DNA of 64,000 nucleotides from Pantoea trifolii (GCF_024506435.1 NZ_JANIET010000001.1:2232001-2296000); one strand, 5' to 3'; counted from the first letter of the stretch, positions 1-9,651 are shown. Notes: a model not told the origin generated them from the letters alone. Made by a program: numbers and translations.

Positions 1-1
1 G

Positions 2-178
2 CCCTGCCGGGAGTTTTCGATGTCCGGCGAGAACGGTGAACTGAACGAAGCCTGCGATCGCGCCCGTGCTCGCTATGGTCTTCCTGCGCTTTTTCACCCT
101 TCTTTACCTGTTATGACAGAAAGTTATCCCAATGCGGGTGCCAGCACGCCAGTAGAACATGTACAATCGCCGGGTTAA
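2..178 (+). CDS. 3' end of an unassigned gene (partial)
   Basis: An open frame enters from the left edge and runs to a TAA at 176-178. It encodes about 58 residues, polar and rich in Ala, Pro and Glu, including [19 protein letters not shown]. An internal ATG at 20, preceded by GGGAG at 9-13, could instead start a 52-residue protein. I do not recognise the family. In E. coli ompW lies at this side of yciC, but the C-terminus here does not look like a beta-barrel end. It may be the tail of a longer cytoplasmic protein. That it is coding at all is only moderately supported. Confidence 0.35.
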   Translation, partial: PCREFSMSGENGELNEACDRARARYGLPALFHPSLPVMTESYPNAGASTPVEHVQSPG

Positions 179-205
179 TTAATCCGGTTCTTTCAAGGAG
201 TTTAC

Positions 206-940
206 ATGTCTATCACGGCAAGCTCGTTATACCGTGACACAGGAAATTTTTTGCGCCATCAGCTGGTTACTATTTTACTGCTGGCGCTGCTGACCTCGTT
301 CATCACTGTGATCGTCGGCCACGCGTTAACGCCAGGTGAAGACCAGCTCTCATTATTGAGCCAGTCAGATGACAGCGCATCCTCGCTGTTTGAGCTGGTA
401 CAAAATATGTCTCCGGATCAGCAGCGTATTTTGCTGCGCGCTTCCGCTGCAGGCACGTTTGCTGCATTGATTGGTAATACGCTGCTGCTGGGTGGCATGC
501 TATTCCTGATCCCAATGGTGTCAGGCGGACAACGCGTGAGCGCGCTGCGTGCTATGGGTGCGTCTGCGCCGATCCTGCCAAAGCTGCTGCTGCAGACCTT
601 TCTGATCACCTTGCTGGTACAGCTGGGCTTTATGGTGCTGATGGTACCGGGCGTGATTCTGGCCATCCTGTTTTCGCTGGCGCCGGTGATTCTCGCTAAT
701 GAAAAGCTCGGCGTGATTGGCGCAATGCGCGCCAGTATGCGTCTCGCCTGGAAGAATATTAAGGTTATTGCACCGGCCATTGTGCTGTGGTTGCTGGCTA
801 AAATTGTACTGATGTTCTTCTTTTCATCGCTGACCGTGCTGCCTGCCAACATCGCCTCCGTGGTGTTGAACGCGTTGGGTAATCTGGTCTCCGCTGTGCT
901 GATTATCTATCTGTACCGGCTGTATATGCTGTTACGTTAA
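206..940 (+). CDS. yciC: YciC family inner membrane protein (UPF0259)
   Basis: The 244-residue protein matches YciC (UPF0259; E. coli 247 residues) over its length. Several hydrophobic stretches, for example residues 20-40, 85-105, 125-165 and 185-240, indicate a polytopic inner-membrane protein. No enzyme motif is visible and the family's function is unknown. The start is supported by AAGGAG about eight bases upstream of the ATG. It is first in the co-oriented run yciC-yciB-yciA, an order shared with E. coli. Confidence 0.93.
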   Translation: MSITASSLYRDTGNFLRHQLVTILLLALLTSFITVIVGHALTPGEDQLSLLSQSDDSASSLFELVQNMSPDQQRILLRASAAGTFAALIGNTLLLGGMLFLIPMVSGGQRVSALRAMGASAPILPKLLLQTFLITLLVQLGFMVLMVPGVILAILFSLAPVILANEKLGVIGAMRASMRLAWKNIKVIAPAIVLWLLAKIVLMFFFSSLTVLPANIASVVLNALGNLVSAVLIIYLYRLYMLLR

Positions 941-944
941 TCGT

Positions 945-968
945 TATGGCGCTCTTCCGGGCGCCATA
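945..968 (+). terminator. yciC-yciB intercistronic hairpin
   Basis: A perfect 8-bp inverted repeat (TATGGCGC at 945-952 and GCGCCATA at 961-968) with an 8-base loop sits just after the yciC stop. No T-tract follows, so it is more likely an mRNA-stabilising or partial termination structure than a strong terminator. Confidence 0.5.
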
Positions 969-999
969 GCTGAACGCTCCTGCTCTAATTGGAAACGCT

Positions 1000-1539
1000 A
1001 TGAAGCAGTTACTCGATTTTCTTCCCCTGGTGGTTTTCTTCATCTTCTACAAGCTATACGACATCTTTGTCGCCTCTGGCGCTTTGATTGTTGCCACCGG
1101 TTTGGCGCTGGTCGTCAGTTGGGTGCTCTATCGCAAGCTGGAAAAGATGACCATTTTCACCTTTGTGTTGGTTGCGGTATTCGGCACGTTAACGCTGGTA
1201 TTCCATAACGATGAATTCATCAAATGGAAAGTTACGGTTATTTATTCGCTATTTGCCGTTGCGCTTCTCTACAGCCAGTGGTTTATGAAGCAACCGCTGA
1301 TCCAAACCATGTTGGGTAAAGAGTTACAACTGCCGTCAGGCGTGTGGCGCAATCTCAACATTGCCTGGGCAATTTTCTTCCTCGCCTGCGGCTTAGCGAA
1401 TATTTATGTTGCGTTTTGGTTATCGCAGGAATTTTGGGTTAACTTTAAAGTGTTCGGTCTGACCGGCCTGACCCTACTCTTTACCCTATTAAGCGGCGTG
1501 TATATCTGGCGACAGATGCCGCAACAAGAACAAAAATAA
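1000..1539 (+). CDS. yciB: Septation protein A / YciB inner membrane protein
   Basis: The 179 residues equal the length of E. coli YciB and match the IspZ/YciB family (N-terminus [20 protein letters not shown]). Five hydrophobic segments span most of the protein, ending in a short charged tail. The family is tied by genetics to cell-envelope synthesis and intracellular septation; it has no known catalytic motif. It lies 59 bp after yciC and 54 bp before yciA. The ribosome site (GGAAAC) is weak. Confidence 0.95.
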   Translation: MKQLLDFLPLVVFFIFYKLYDIFVASGALIVATGLALVVSWVLYRKLEKMTIFTFVLVAVFGTLTLVFHNDEFIKWKVTVIYSLFAVALLYSQWFMKQPLIQTMLGKELQLPSGVWRNLNIAWAIFFLACGLANIYVAFWLSQEFWVNFKVFGLTGLTLLFTLLSGVYIWRQMPQQEQK

Positions 1540-1548
1540 TGCCACTCC

Positions 1549-1572
1549 GCCCGACAGCGTCGGGCTTCTCTT
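1549..1572 (+). terminator. Hairpin between yciB and yciA
   Basis: GCCCGAC (1549-1555) pairs with GTCGGGC (1559-1565) around a three-base loop, followed by TTCTCTT. This is a modest terminator or intercistronic stem-loop. Confidence 0.5.
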
Positions 1573-1593
1573 CACCTGCAGAAGAACTGAGCA

Positions 1594-2013
1594 ATGGAAG
1601 AAAAACATAAGTCGCCGCAAGGCGAGATGGTGTTGCGTACCCTGGCCATGCCAGCGGATACCAATGCCAACGGTGATATCTTTGGTGGCTGGTTGATGTC
1701 GCAGATGGATATGGGCGGCGCAATCAAGGCGAAAGAGATTGCCGAAGGACGTGTTGTTACCGTGCGCGTGGATGGAATGACGTTCCTTAAACCCGTTGCG
1801 GTTGGCGATGTGGTGAGCTGCTACGCACGCTGCATCCGCACCGGCAACAGTTCCATGACCATTAACGTCGAAGTGTGGATCAAGAAAGTATCGTCCGAAC
1901 CGATTGGACAGACTTACTGCGCAACCGAAGCGGTATTTGTCTACGTTGCCGTCGACAATACCGGGCAATCTCGCCCATTACCGCCCGGCAGAAGCAATTT
2001 AAGCGATCTGTAA
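1594..2013 (+). CDS. yciA: Acyl-CoA thioesterase YciA (hotdog fold)
   Basis: This 139-residue protein matches YciA, a hotdog-fold acyl-CoA thioester hydrolase. The family motif NANGDIFGGWLMSQMD near residues 24-39 carries the conserved active-site Asn and Asp region, and YARCIRTGNSSM is also family-like. It hydrolyses a broad range of acyl-CoAs in the cytosol. The start ATG follows AGAACTGAG. It ends the yciC-yciB-yciA run and is followed by a strong terminator shared with the convergent tonB. Confidence 0.95.
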   Translation: MEEKHKSPQGEMVLRTLAMPADTNANGDIFGGWLMSQMDMGGAIKAKEIAEGRVVTVRVDGMTFLKPVAVGDVVSCYARCIRTGNSSMTINVEVWIKKVSSEPIGQTYCATEAVFVYVAVDNTGQSRPLPPGRSNLSDL

Positions 2014-2020
2014 CACGAAA

Positions 2021-2047
2021 AAAGCGGTCATCTGACCGCTTTCTTTT
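2021..2047. terminator. Bidirectional terminator between yciA and tonB
   Basis: AAAGCGGTCA (2021-2030) and TGACCGCTTT (2033-2042) form a 10-bp stem with a two-base gap, flanked by A-rich and T-rich tracts. It can serve both convergent genes. Confidence 0.88.
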
Positions 2048-2067
2048 TGCCTCTCAGCCACGAGTGC

Positions 2068-2811
2068 TTATTCGATATTGGCGCCACCATTGATGCGGAA
2101 TACGATGTTCATGGTCAGATTCTTGCCCGGACGACCCGGCTGATAACGCCATTTCTTCATCGCCTGCTTCACTTCGCGCTCGAACATGTTGCGCGGTTCA
2201 GCCGACAAGATCTGAACGTTATCCACACGACCATCACTATCAACATCAAATTGCACGCGTACACGCCCCTCAACGCGCAGTGCGAACGCACGCGCCGGAT
2301 AAGCAGGCTTGCTGACGTTCATCGCTTTCGGGCCATCAGAGATGCTTGGCGTTGTGGTTGGATTGGCTTTCGGCGCGGTGGTTGGACGCGTCTGCGTGGT
2401 TGGCGCGTCCTGCTTAAACGGATTTTCCTGCGGCTTCACTTCCTGACGCGGTTTCGGCTCAACCTTCTTTTCCACCTTTGGCTTTGGTTTAGGTTTTGGC
2501 TTCGGCTTGGGTTCTGGTTTAGGAATCGGCACCGGCTCAACCTTTGGCGGCTCTGGCGCTACTTCAGGTTCTGGCTCAGGCTCGGGAGGTGGCGGCGTAA
2601 CCTGGGCAGGTGCAGGTTCGGGTTGCACTTCAGGCGCCACCAGCGAAACGCTGATAGGCTGCGACGCTTTTGGAACTTCAATGACCTGATGAAACGATGC
2701 ATAGAGAATGCCAGCGATCAACGAACCGTGAAGTACCACGGATAAAATTACAGCAATGGGGGTACGTGCAGGTAAAGGCGTAGTCAACGTGGTCATATCA
2801 TTCATGTTCAT
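2068..2811 (-). CDS. tonB: TonB energy transducer
   Basis: TonB couples the proton motive force (via ExbB/ExbD) to outer-membrane receptors for siderophores and vitamin B12. It has an N-terminal membrane anchor (about residues 16-36) and a long Pro-rich linker of Glu-Pro then Lys-Pro repeats (KPEPKPKPKPKPKPK). The C-terminal domain contains YPARAFALRVEGRVRVQFDV and a terminal RINGG. I place the start at the ATG at 2811 (247 residues). ATGs at 2805 and 2796 are alternatives, the last giving 242 residues against 239 in E. coli. A longer frame from a TTG at 2838 would begin inside the operator and is unlikely. Confidence 0.93.
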   Translation of the reverse strand: MNMNDMTTLTTPLPARTPIAVILSVVLHGSLIAGILYASFHQVIEVPKASQPISVSLVAPEVQPEPAPAQVTPPPPEPEPEPEVAPEPPKVEPVPIPKPEPKPKPKPKPKPKVEKKVEPKPRQEVKPQENPFKQDAPTTQTRPTTAPKANPTTTPSISDGPKAMNVSKPAYPARAFALRVEGRVRVQFDVDSDGRVDNVQILSAEPRNMFEREVKQAMKKWRYQPGRPGKNLTMNIVFRINGGANIE

Positions 2812-2830
2812 TGAGTGAAGCGCAGATTTT

Positions 2831-2860
2831 AAATGCAAATAGCAATCAGTTTCAATAAGC
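2831..2860 (-). promoter_or_regulatory. tonB promoter/operator with Fur-box-like sequence
   Basis: On the minus strand this reads GCTTATTGAAACTGATTGC then TATTTGCATTT. It closely resembles the Fur-regulated tonB operator of E. coli as I remember it, lying 20-50 bases upstream of the tonB start. Iron-dependent repression is therefore inferred; no binding data are available. Confidence 0.65.
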
Positions 2861-3000
2861 GATGTAAATGTGGCTGCAGAAAGGCCTTTTTTAACCCTGA
2901 TTGCGCTGAATGACAGCGTATTTATCTTTCGTTTGCACTCTGATTAACGATCACTTAACGTGTCACGCAATTTCGGCAAGTCTAACGGGAGTATCCCATC

Positions 3001-3297
3001 GTGCTTTACGTCATTTATGCGGAAGATACCGCTGATTCACTGGAAAAACGCAACTCGGTACGTCCCGCGCATCTTGCTCGTTTACAGCTGTTGCAAGATG
3101 AAGGTCGTCTGATTGCTGCGGGTCCGCTGCCAGCGGTTGACAGCAACGATCCAGGCCCGGCCGGTTTCAGCGGTTCCGTGATCATCGCCGAATTCTCTTC
3201 ACTGGAAGTCGCTGAATCATGGGCCAAGGACGATCCCTACATTGCCGCAGGCGTGTATGAGAAAGTCGCGGTCAAACCGTTCAAACGCGTTTTCTAA
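3001..3297 (+). CDS. yciI: YciI family protein (YCII domain)
   Basis: The 98-residue protein matches E. coli YciI almost throughout ([17 protein letters not shown]..., [22 protein letters not shown]). It is a single YCII domain of the dimeric ferredoxin-like fold, with the conserved His (HLARL) and Asp (PAVDSNDPG) proposed as active-site residues. Its reaction is unknown. The start codon is GTG, preceded by CGGGAG. It lies divergent from tonB, as in E. coli, and is followed three bases later by a small membrane protein gene. Confidence 0.94.
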   Translation: MLYVIYAEDTADSLEKRNSVRPAHLARLQLLQDEGRLIAAGPLPAVDSNDPGPAGFSGSVIIAEFSSLEVAESWAKDDPYIAAGVYEKVAVKPFKRVF

Positions 3298-3300
3298 TCT

Positions 3301-3471
3301 ATGTGGCAGTCAGTTTTACTGCTAGTGATAGCTTTCGCTCTCATCGGCAGAGCACTTTGGCTATGGCGTCAGCAAGGCTGGCGCAACGCTCGGCAGCACA
3401 TTGTGATGTTAATCGTGCTGGCAGCGGCAGTAGAGATGGTCAATGTTATTCGGGTGCTACGCGGCGCATAG
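3301..3471 (+). CDS. Small membrane protein of unknown function, 56 residues
   Basis: An ATG three bases after the yciI stop opens a 56-codon frame ending in TAG at 3469-3471. The protein begins MWQSVLLLVIAFALIGRALW, continues with a short basic loop (RQQGWRNARQH), then a second hydrophobic segment (IVMLIVLAAAVEMVNVI) and a basic end. Two membrane helices with a positively charged loop fit a real small inner-membrane protein co-transcribed with yciI. There is no clear ribosome site, so translation may depend on coupling to yciI. I do not recognise a named family. It ends 17 bases before the stop of the convergent yciY. Confidence 0.6.
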   Translation: MWQSVLLLVIAFALIGRALWLWRQQGWRNARQHIVMLIVLAAAVEMVNVIRVLRGA

Positions 3472-3487
3472 TGGCCGCGTAAGCCCA

Positions 3488-3661
3488 TCAGACCATTTGC
3501 GAGATAAACAGGATGGAGCGGCGATGCTGCTGCGCCACCTGATGACGAATGGTGTGGATGCGTTTATAACGACGCGACTGCCCTTCCAGCCAGCGAGAAC
3601 GACGACGGTGTACCTGACGTAACATTCTCCAGCGCGCCACTTCATTTTTGCTGCGTCTCAT
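3488..3661 (-). CDS. yciY: YciY small basic protein
   Basis: This 57-codon frame has the same length as E. coli YciY and a shared sequence: MRRSKNEVARWRMLRQ, then RRRSRWLEGQSRR and RIHTIR. It is strongly basic, with about a third Arg or Lys, and has no membrane segment. Its function is unknown. The ATG at 3661 is preceded by GAGAGGATGTG, a good ribosome site. It is divergent from clsA, as in E. coli. An overlapping frame from 3645 is the wrong frame. Confidence 0.88.
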   Translation of the reverse strand: MRRSKNEVARWRMLRQVHRRRSRWLEGQSRRYKRIHTIRHQVAQQHRRSILFISQMV

Positions 3662-3823
3662 CACATCCTCTCAGACAGGCTAAACTCGGCAGGCATTATA
3701 AAGATCTGTTGGGAAATACCAAATCGAAAGCTTCATCGAAACGTCATTCACGATTAAAGGTTTCACTACCTGTGATCAGCACGTAAACTTTGCTCAACAA
3801 AGCGCGAACAGGATGTCCACTTA

Positions 3824-5284
3824 ATGACCACATTTTATACCCTCATCAGTTGGTTGCTGCTGTTTGGTTACTGGCTGCTGATTGCGGGTGTCACGCTACG
3901 TATTCTGATGAAACGCCGCGCAGTCACCTCCGCAATGGCCTGGCTGCTGATCATCTACATTCTGCCGCTGGTGGGTATAATCGCCTATCTCTCCTTCGGT
4001 GAGCTGCATTTAGGTAAACGGCGTGCCGAGCGCGCGCGCACCATGTGGCCTTCTACCGCCAAATGGCTCAACGACCTCAAACAGTGTCGGCATATCTTTG
4101 CCACCGAACACAGTGACGTGGCGCGTTCCCTGTTTGATTTGTGTCGCCATCGTCAGGGCATCGCGGGCGTGAAAGGTAATCAGCTGCAGTTGCTGACCAG
4201 CTCCGACGACGTGATGCACGCGCTGATTCGCGATATCCAGCTGGCGCGTCACAACATCGAGATGGTGTTCTATATCTGGCATCCCGGCGGGCTGGCAGAT
4301 GAAGTGGCGGAATCGTTGATGGCCGCGTCGCGTCGCGGTGTGCATTGCCGCTTGATGCTGGATTCAGCGGGCAGCGTGACCTTCTTCCGCAGTCCGTGGG
4401 TCAATATGATGCGCAACGCTGGCATTGACGTGGTTGAAGCGTTGCAGGTAAGCCTGCTGCGTGTGTTCCTGCGTCGCATGGACTTACGTCAGCATCGCAA
4501 AGTGGTGCTGATCGATAACTACATCGCCTATACAGGCAGCATGAACCTGGTCGATCCACGCTTCTTTAAGCAGGAAGCGGGCGTGGGCCAGTGGATTGAT
4601 CTCATGGCGCGCATGGAAGGTCCAGTGGCAACCACCATGGGTATTGTGTATGCCTGCGACTGGGAGATTGAAACCGGTAAACGCATTCTGCCACCCGCGC
4701 CGGATGGCAACGTGATGCCCTTCGAACAGGAGAGCGGTCATACCATTCAGGTGATCGCTTCTGGTCCCGGTTTTCCGGAAGATATGATCCATCAGGCGTT
4801 GCTCACGGCGGTTTACTCCGCGCGTAAGCAACTGATCATGACCACGCCCTACTTTGTGCCGAGCGATGACCTGCTGCACGCCATCTGTACTGCGGCGTTA
4901 CGCGGGGTGGAAGTGAGCATCATTGTGCCGCGCCATAATGATTCGCTGCTGGTAGGCTGGGCAAGCCGCGCCTTCTTTACCGAGTTGCTGGAAGCGGGCG
5001 TAAAGATTTACCAGTTTGAAGATGGCCTGCTGCATACCAAAAGTGTGCTAGTGGATGGGCAATTGAGTTTAGTCGGTACCGTTAATCTGGATATGCGCAG
5101 CCTGTGGCTTAATTTTGAGATCACATTGGTGGTTGATGATGATGGCTTTGGCAGCGATCTCGCTACCGTGCAGGACGATTACATCGCGCGCTCACGCTTA
5201 CTGGATGGCGCTCGCTGGGCTAAACGTGCCTGGTGGCAACGCATCGTTGAACGACTGTTTTACTTCTTTAGTCCTTTACTGTAA
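3824..5284 (+). CDS. clsA: Cardiolipin synthase A
   Basis: The 486 residues equal the length of E. coli ClsA. Two N-terminal membrane helices (about residues 5-25 and 38-58) precede two phospholipase-D domains. The HKD motifs are HRKVVLID starting at His224 and HTKSVLVD starting at His404, each followed by the usual GSMN or GTVN turn. The enzyme joins two phosphatidylglycerols into cardiolipin and glycerol at the inner membrane. The ribosome site is AGGATG upstream of the ATG at 3824. yciU follows 37 bp downstream. Confidence 0.97.
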   Translation: MTTFYTLISWLLLFGYWLLIAGVTLRILMKRRAVTSAMAWLLIIYILPLVGIIAYLSFGELHLGKRRAERARTMWPSTAKWLNDLKQCRHIFATEHSDVARSLFDLCRHRQGIAGVKGNQLQLLTSSDDVMHALIRDIQLARHNIEMVFYIWHPGGLADEVAESLMAASRRGVHCRLMLDSAGSVTFFRSPWVNMMRNAGIDVVEALQVSLLRVFLRRMDLRQHRKVVLIDNYIAYTGSMNLVDPRFFKQEAGVGQWIDLMARMEGPVATTMGIVYACDWEIETGKRILPPAPDGNVMPFEQESGHTIQVIASGPGFPEDMIHQALLTAVYSARKQLIMTTPYFVPSDDLLHAICTAALRGVEVSIIVPRHNDSLLVGWASRAFFTELLEAGVKIYQFEDGLLHTKSVLVDGQLSLVGTVNLDMRSLWLNFEITLVVDDDGFGSDLATVQDDYIARSRLLDGARWAKRAWWQRIVERLFYFFSPLL

Positions 5285-5321
5285 AACGAGCGAAAATATT
5301 ACCGCCTCAGGGCAAGCAGGA

Positions 5322-5651
5322 ATGACCATGGATTTAAATAATCGCCTTACTGAAGATGAAACGCTGGAACAGGCTTACGATATTTTTCTTGAGCTGGCTG
5401 GCGACAATCTCGATCCCGCTGACATTATTCTGTTCAATCTGCAGTTTGAAGAGCGCGGTGGCGCAGAACTGTTCGATCCTGCGGAAGACTGGCAGGAACA
5501 CGTTGATTTCGATCTCAACCCAGACTTCTTCGCAGAAGTGGTGATTGGCTTAGGTGAAGCCGACGGCGAGCCGATCACTGATGTGTTCGCACGCGTCCTG
5601 CTTTGCCGCGAGAAAGATCACAAACTCTGCCACATCCTGTGGCGCGAGTAA
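5322..5651 (+). CDS. yciU: YciU family protein (UPF0263, DsDNA-mimic-like)
   Basis: The 109-residue acidic protein matches YciU in length and sequence ([37 protein letters not shown]). The family, which includes Haemophilus HI1450, is very acidic and has been proposed to mimic double-stranded DNA; its partner in the cell is uncertain. I chose the ATG at 5322 because it gives the E. coli length. The ATG at 5328 has better spacing to AGCAGGA. It probably shares the clsA transcript and ends at a strong terminator. Confidence 0.92.
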   Translation: MTMDLNNRLTEDETLEQAYDIFLELAGDNLDPADIILFNLQFEERGGAELFDPAEDWQEHVDFDLNPDFFAEVVIGLGEADGEPITDVFARVLLCREKDHKLCHILWRE

Positions 5652-5660
5652 GCGACAGAC

Positions 5661-5691
5661 AAAAAAACGCCGGGCAATCGCCCGGCGTTTT
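5661..5691. terminator. Bidirectional terminator between yciU and oppF
   Basis: ACGCCGGGC and GCCCGGCGT form a 9-bp GC-rich stem with a short loop. Seven A's precede it and TTTTCATTT follows, so it can end both convergent transcripts. Confidence 0.9.
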
Positions 5692-5694
5692 CAT

Positions 5695-6699
5695 TTACAG
5701 CGGATCGACTTTTAAACAAGAAACCGCATGACGGAAGCTGCCTTCCAGCAGCGGCCGGGTTTTCGCGCACTCTGGTCCGGCAATCGGGCAACGGGTACGG
5801 AACACGCAACCCGATGGCGGATTGATCGGTGATGGCAGCTCCCCTTCCAGCAGCTGGATTTGCTTGTTCTTCTCCAGATCCGGATCGGGAATCGGCACCG
5901 CAGACATCAGCGCTCGGGTATACGGATGCTGCGGATTGTTGTACACCGCATCGTAAGTACCCAGCTCAACCGCATGCCCGAGATACATCACCAGCACGCG
6001 ATCGGAGATGTGTTTGACCACCGCCAAATCGTGCGCGATAAAGATCAGTGACAACCCCATTTCTCGCTGCAACTTTTGCAACAGATTGACGACCTGCGCC
6101 TGAATCGACACGTCGAGCGCCGATACCGGCTCATCACAGATAATCAGCTTCGGCTCAAGGATTAGCGCACGCGCAATGCCAATACGCTGACACTGACCAC
6201 CTGAGAACTCGTGGGGATAGCGGTTGATGAGGTTAGGTAACAACCCGACCTTCATCATCATGCTTTTGACCTTATCCTTCACTTGCTGGCCCGGCATCTT
6301 CGGATAATAGGTGCGCAGCGGTTCGGCAATGATATCGCCAATGGTCATGCGCGGGTTAAGCGATGCCAGCGGATCCTGGAAGATCATCTGGATGTCACTG
6401 CGCGCCTGACGCCACTGCTCCTGACTTTGCCCCAGCAGATCGCGCCCTAACCAGGCGACGCGCCCTTCCGTGGCTTTCACCAGGCCAATGATGGCGCGGG
6501 CCAGCGTCGATTTACCGCAGCCCGACTCACCAACGACACCCAACGTTTCACCTTCGTACAAACGCAGGCTGACGCCGTCGACCGCTTTCAGCGTGTGCGG
6601 TGGCTGCCAAAACCACTGTTTGCCATCCTTAATCTCGAAATGCACCTTAAGATCGGCAATCTCCAGCAGGACTTTTTTCTCTTCGACTACGGTGCTCAT
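5695..6699 (-). CDS. oppF: Oligopeptide ABC transporter ATP-binding protein OppF
   Basis: OppF is one of two ATPases of the oligopeptide importer. Visible motifs are Walker A ([12 protein letters not shown]), the ABC signature ([15 protein letters not shown]), Walker B ([12 protein letters not shown]) and the H-loop ([10 protein letters not shown]). The C-terminal oligopeptide-transporter extension has clustered Cys residues ([15 protein letters not shown]) that may hold an Fe-S cluster, as known in this family. The length, 334 residues, equals E. coli OppF. Its ATG overlaps the oppD stop by four bases (ATGA), indicating coupled translation. Confidence 0.96.
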   Translation of the reverse strand: MSTVVEEKKVLLEIADLKVHFEIKDGKQWFWQPPHTLKAVDGVSLRLYEGETLGVVGESGCGKSTLARAIIGLVKATEGRVAWLGRDLLGQSQEQWRQARSDIQMIFQDPLASLNPRMTIGDIIAEPLRTYYPKMPGQQVKDKVKSMMMKVGLLPNLINRYPHEFSGGQCQRIGIARALILEPKLIICDEPVSALDVSIQAQVVNLLQKLQREMGLSLIFIAHDLAVVKHISDRVLVMYLGHAVELGTYDAVYNNPQHPYTRALMSAVPIPDPDLEKNKQIQLLEGELPSPINPPSGCVFRTRCPIAGPECAKTRPLLEGSFRHAVSCLKVDPL

Positions 6700-7715
6700 A
6701 CTAATTCCTCCACCGGCTTGAAGCAGGCACGCAAGCGCCCTTCAGCGAAAGGCTCCAGCGGCGGTGCCTTGGCGCAAATGTCCATGGCGTAAGCGCATCG
6801 AGGCTGGAACGGACAGCCTTGCGGCAAGCGCAGCAGGTTTGGCGGATTGCCCGGAATAGTGGTCAGCGACTCGCCCTCTTCAGCGTCCAGTCGCGGCACC
6901 GCACTCAGCAAGCCAATCGAGTACGGATGTGCAGGATGATAGAACACATCGCGGGCACGGCCATATTCCATAGTGCGACCGGCGTACATCACCAGCACTT
7001 TGTCACAGATACCCGCCACCACGCCGAGATCGTGGGTAATCATCACAATCGCGGTATTGAACTCGCGCTTCAACTCATTCAACAGCGTCATGATCTGCGC
7101 CTGTACGGTGACGTCGAGGGCTGTGGTCGGCTCATCGGCAATCAGCAGCTTAGGTCGACACAGCAGCGCCATCGCAATCATCACACGCTGGCGCATGCCG
7201 CCAGAGAATTCATGTGGGAACATCTTCATGCGCTTACGCGCTTCCGGCATTTTCACGGCGTCCAGCATGCGTACCGACTCTTCAAACGCCTGGGCGCTGT
7301 TCATGCCTTTATGCAGCTTCAGCACTTCCATTAACTGCTCGCCGACGCGCATATACGGATTCAGCGACGTCATCGGGTCCTGGAAGATCATCGCGATCTG
7401 CTCAGCACGCAGTTTGTTCAGCTTGTTTTCTGGCAGATTGAGAATCTCTGCGCCGTTGAATTTTGCTGAACCGCCAATGCGCCCATTTTTTGCCAGCAGC
7501 CCCATCAAGGCAAACGCGGTTTGCGATTTCCCCGAGCCGGACTCGCCAACAATGCCCAGCGTTTCACCTGCATGCAGTGAAAAGTTGAGGTCGTTCACAG
7601 CGGTAACATCGCCATCGTGGGTGCTGAAGGTGACGCGCAGATCTTTCACATCCAGCAGCAGGTTATTGTTTCCCGCACGTGCAGCCATGGCTGGCTGAAA
7701 TTCATGAATGGTCAT
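6696..7715 (-). CDS. oppD: Oligopeptide ABC transporter ATP-binding protein OppD
   Basis: The second ATPase of the importer, 339 residues. Walker A is [16 protein letters not shown], the signature is [15 protein letters not shown], Walker B is [12 protein letters not shown], and the H-loop is [10 protein letters not shown]-terminal Cys-bearing extension ([15 protein letters not shown]) matches the Opp/Dpp ATPase tail. It pairs with OppF on the cytoplasmic face of OppB/OppC. oppC ends 11 bp upstream, so the four genes are one transcript. The start is preceded by an AAGGAG-like site. Confidence 0.96.
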   Translation of the reverse strand: MTIHEFQPAMAARAGNNNLLLDVKDLRVTFSTHDGDVTAVNDLNFSLHAGETLGIVGESGSGKSQTAFALMGLLAKNGRIGGSAKFNGAEILNLPENKLNKLRAEQIAMIFQDPMTSLNPYMRVGEQLMEVLKLHKGMNSAQAFEESVRMLDAVKMPEARKRMKMFPHEFSGGMRQRVMIAMALLCRPKLLIADEPTTALDVTVQAQIMTLLNELKREFNTAIVMITHDLGVVAGICDKVLVMYAGRTMEYGRARDVFYHPAHPYSIGLLSAVPRLDAEEGESLTTIPGNPPNLLRLPQGCPFQPRCAYAMDICAKAPPLEPFAEGRLRACFKPVEELV

Positions 7716-7726
7716 CGGGAAACTCC

Positions 7727-8635
7727 TTAACGATCTTTCGGGTCGAGGGCATCACGCAAGCCATCGCCGATAAAGTTAAAACAGAACAGCGTGACCACGA
7801 GGAAACCGGCCGGGAACATCAGTAACCACGGCGACACTTCCATCGAGTTGGCGCCATCGCTCAGCAACGCGCCCCAACTGCTCAGGGGTTCCTGTGTGCC
7901 GAGGCCAAGGAAGCTAAGGAAGGATTCGAACAGGATCATGCTCGGCACCAGCAAAGAGGCATATACCACCACCACGCCCAACACGTTCGGCACAATGTGG
8001 CGCAATACGATTTTGAAGGTGCTGACACCGCCGACCTGCGCCGCTTCGATGAACTCTTTGCGCTTCAGGCCCAGCGTCTGCCCGCGCACGATACGCGCCA
8101 TATCCAGCCACGACACCATTCCGATCGCCACAAAGATCAACAGAATGTTGCGACCAAAGAAGGTCACCAGCAGGATGACGAAGAACATGAACGGGAAGGA
8201 GTTGAGAATCTCCAGAATACGCATCATCACCGAGTCGATTTTACCGCCCAGATAACCCGCCAATGAGCCATACAACGTGCCCACCAGCACCGCGATCAGC
8301 GCAGAGGCGATGCCCACCATCAGCGAGATACGGCCACCAATCGCAACGCGCACCAGCAGATCACGGCCCGAGGAATCGGTGCCAAACCAGTGACCGGAAA
8401 CGGTATCCGGCGCGGCAGACATCATCGCCCAGTCGGTGTCGTCATATTTAAATTGCGACAACATTGGGGCGAACACCACGAACAGCGTGATCACCAGCAG
8501 CACCAGCAGGCTGATAAACGCCGCGCGGTTGTGAATAAAGCGGCGACGCGCATCCTGCCAGAGGCTGCGCCCTTCGACTTCCAGTTTTTCACTGAAGGCA
8601 TCCAGAGCTTCGCTGTTTTTCTTACTAAACATCAT
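7727..8635 (-). CDS. oppC: Oligopeptide ABC transporter permease OppC
   Basis: The 302 residues equal E. coli OppC. The N-terminus ([21 protein letters not shown]) is cytoplasmic, followed by a first helix near residues 36-58 and five more. The EAA loop that docks the ATPases is [18 protein letters not shown]. With OppB it forms the peptide channel in the inner membrane. The first ATG (8635) gives the family N-terminus; the next ATG is one codon later. Confidence 0.96.
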   Translation of the reverse strand: MMFSKKNSEALDAFSEKLEVEGRSLWQDARRRFIHNRAAFISLLVLLVITLFVVFAPMLSQFKYDDTDWAMMSAAPDTVSGHWFGTDSSGRDLLVRVAIGGRISLMVGIASALIAVLVGTLYGSLAGYLGGKIDSVMMRILEILNSFPFMFFVILLVTFFGRNILLIFVAIGMVSWLDMARIVRGQTLGLKRKEFIEAAQVGGVSTFKIVLRHIVPNVLGVVVVYASLLVPSMILFESFLSFLGLGTQEPLSSWGALLSDGANSMEVSPWLLMFPAGFLVVTLFCFNFIGDGLRDALDPKDR

Positions 8636-8650
8636 GGGCGAGCTCCATAA

Positions 8651-9571
8651 TCAGTAACGGATTTTCGGATCGATTACGGCGTACAGCACATCAACGATCG
8701 CGTTAAACAGAATGGTCAGCACGCCAACCAGAATGGTCAGGCTCATCACCAGCGAGTAGTCACGGTTCAATGCCCCGTTGACGAACAACTGGCCGATGCC
8801 CGGTAAACCATAGATGGATTCAATCACCATGGAACCGGTAATGATGCCGACAAACGCCGGCCCCATATAGGAAAGCACCGGCAACATAGCAGGCTTCAGC
8901 GCGTGACGCAGCACGATACGGCGCAATGGCAGACCTTTGGCGCGCGCGGTACGGATGAAGTTTGAGTGCATCACTTCAATCATCGAACCACGGGTAATAC
9001 GCGCGATGCTGGCGATATAGGCCAGCGAGAGCGCCACCATCGGCAGCAACATGTAATTCCATTGGCCGCCGTTCCAGCCGCCGCCTGGCAGCCAGCGTAA
9101 GGTAATCGCGAATACCAGCACCAGTAACGGTGCTACGACAAAGCTGGGGATCACCACGCCGGTCATCGCGACCCCCATCACGGCATAATCCCACAAACTG
9201 TTCTGCTTTAGGGCGGCGATCACGCCGGCCGTTACGCCCAATACCACGGCAAGGAAGAATGCCGCCAGACCAAGTTTGGCTGATACCGGGAAGGCGTGGC
9301 CGACCAGATAATTGACCGAGTAATCTTTGTATTTAAACGAGGGACCAAAGTCGCCATGTGCCAACTGCACCAGATAGCTCAGATACTGTTTGCCAATCGG
9401 ATCGTTGAGATGGTACTTCGCTTCAATATTCGCCATCACTTCTGGCGACAGAACACGTTCGCCGGTAAATGGACTGCCGGGTGCCAGTCGCATCATAAAG
9501 AAAGAGATGGTGATGAGGATAAACAGCGTCGGGATGGCTTCAAGGAGCCGACGCAGGATGAATTTTAACAT
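8651..9571 (-). CDS. oppB: Oligopeptide ABC transporter permease OppB
   Basis: The 306 residues equal E. coli OppB. It starts MLKFILRRLLEAIPTLFILI, with a first membrane helix, a large periplasmic loop and five further helices. The EAA-type loop is TARAKGLPLRRIVLRHALKP. It lies 80 bp downstream of oppA on the same strand, separated by a terminator-like hairpin, and 15 bp upstream of oppC. Confidence 0.96.
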   Translation of the reverse strand: MLKFILRRLLEAIPTLFILITISFFMMRLAPGSPFTGERVLSPEVMANIEAKYHLNDPIGKQYLSYLVQLAHGDFGPSFKYKDYSVNYLVGHAFPVSAKLGLAAFFLAVVLGVTAGVIAALKQNSLWDYAVMGVAMTGVVIPSFVVAPLLVLVFAITLRWLPGGGWNGGQWNYMLLPMVALSLAYIASIARITRGSMIEVMHSNFIRTARAKGLPLRRIVLRHALKPAMLPVLSYMGPAFVGIITGSMVIESIYGLPGIGQLFVNGALNRDYSLVMSLTILVGVLTILFNAIVDVLYAVIDPKIRY

Positions 9572-9603
9572 TGCCGTACCTACCAGGCTGTTGCTTCACA
9601 AAG

Positions 9604-9629
9604 TAAAAAGGCGGTGCCGCAGCACCGCC
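9604..9629 (-). terminator. Terminator-like hairpin between oppA and oppB
   Basis: On the minus strand, 22 bases after the oppA stop, GGCGGTGC and GCACCGCC form an 8-bp GC-rich stem with a four-base loop followed by TTTTTAC. It has the form of an intrinsic terminator inside the operon. Partial readthrough would give much more OppA than OppBCDF, which is the stoichiometry expected for a periplasmic binding protein. Confidence 0.8.
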
Positions 9630-9651
9630 ACTATCGATAGCCTGAGTGCTA

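Noticed and set aside
2047-2745. A 232-codon frame opposite tonB, rich in Arg, Trp, Phe
   Set aside because: It is the complement of the Lys-Pro repeats of TonB; the composition is an artefact of the repeat.
2812-2838. N-terminal extension of TonB from a TTG at 2838
   Set aside because: The codon lies inside the conserved promoter/operator, so it would not be on the transcript.
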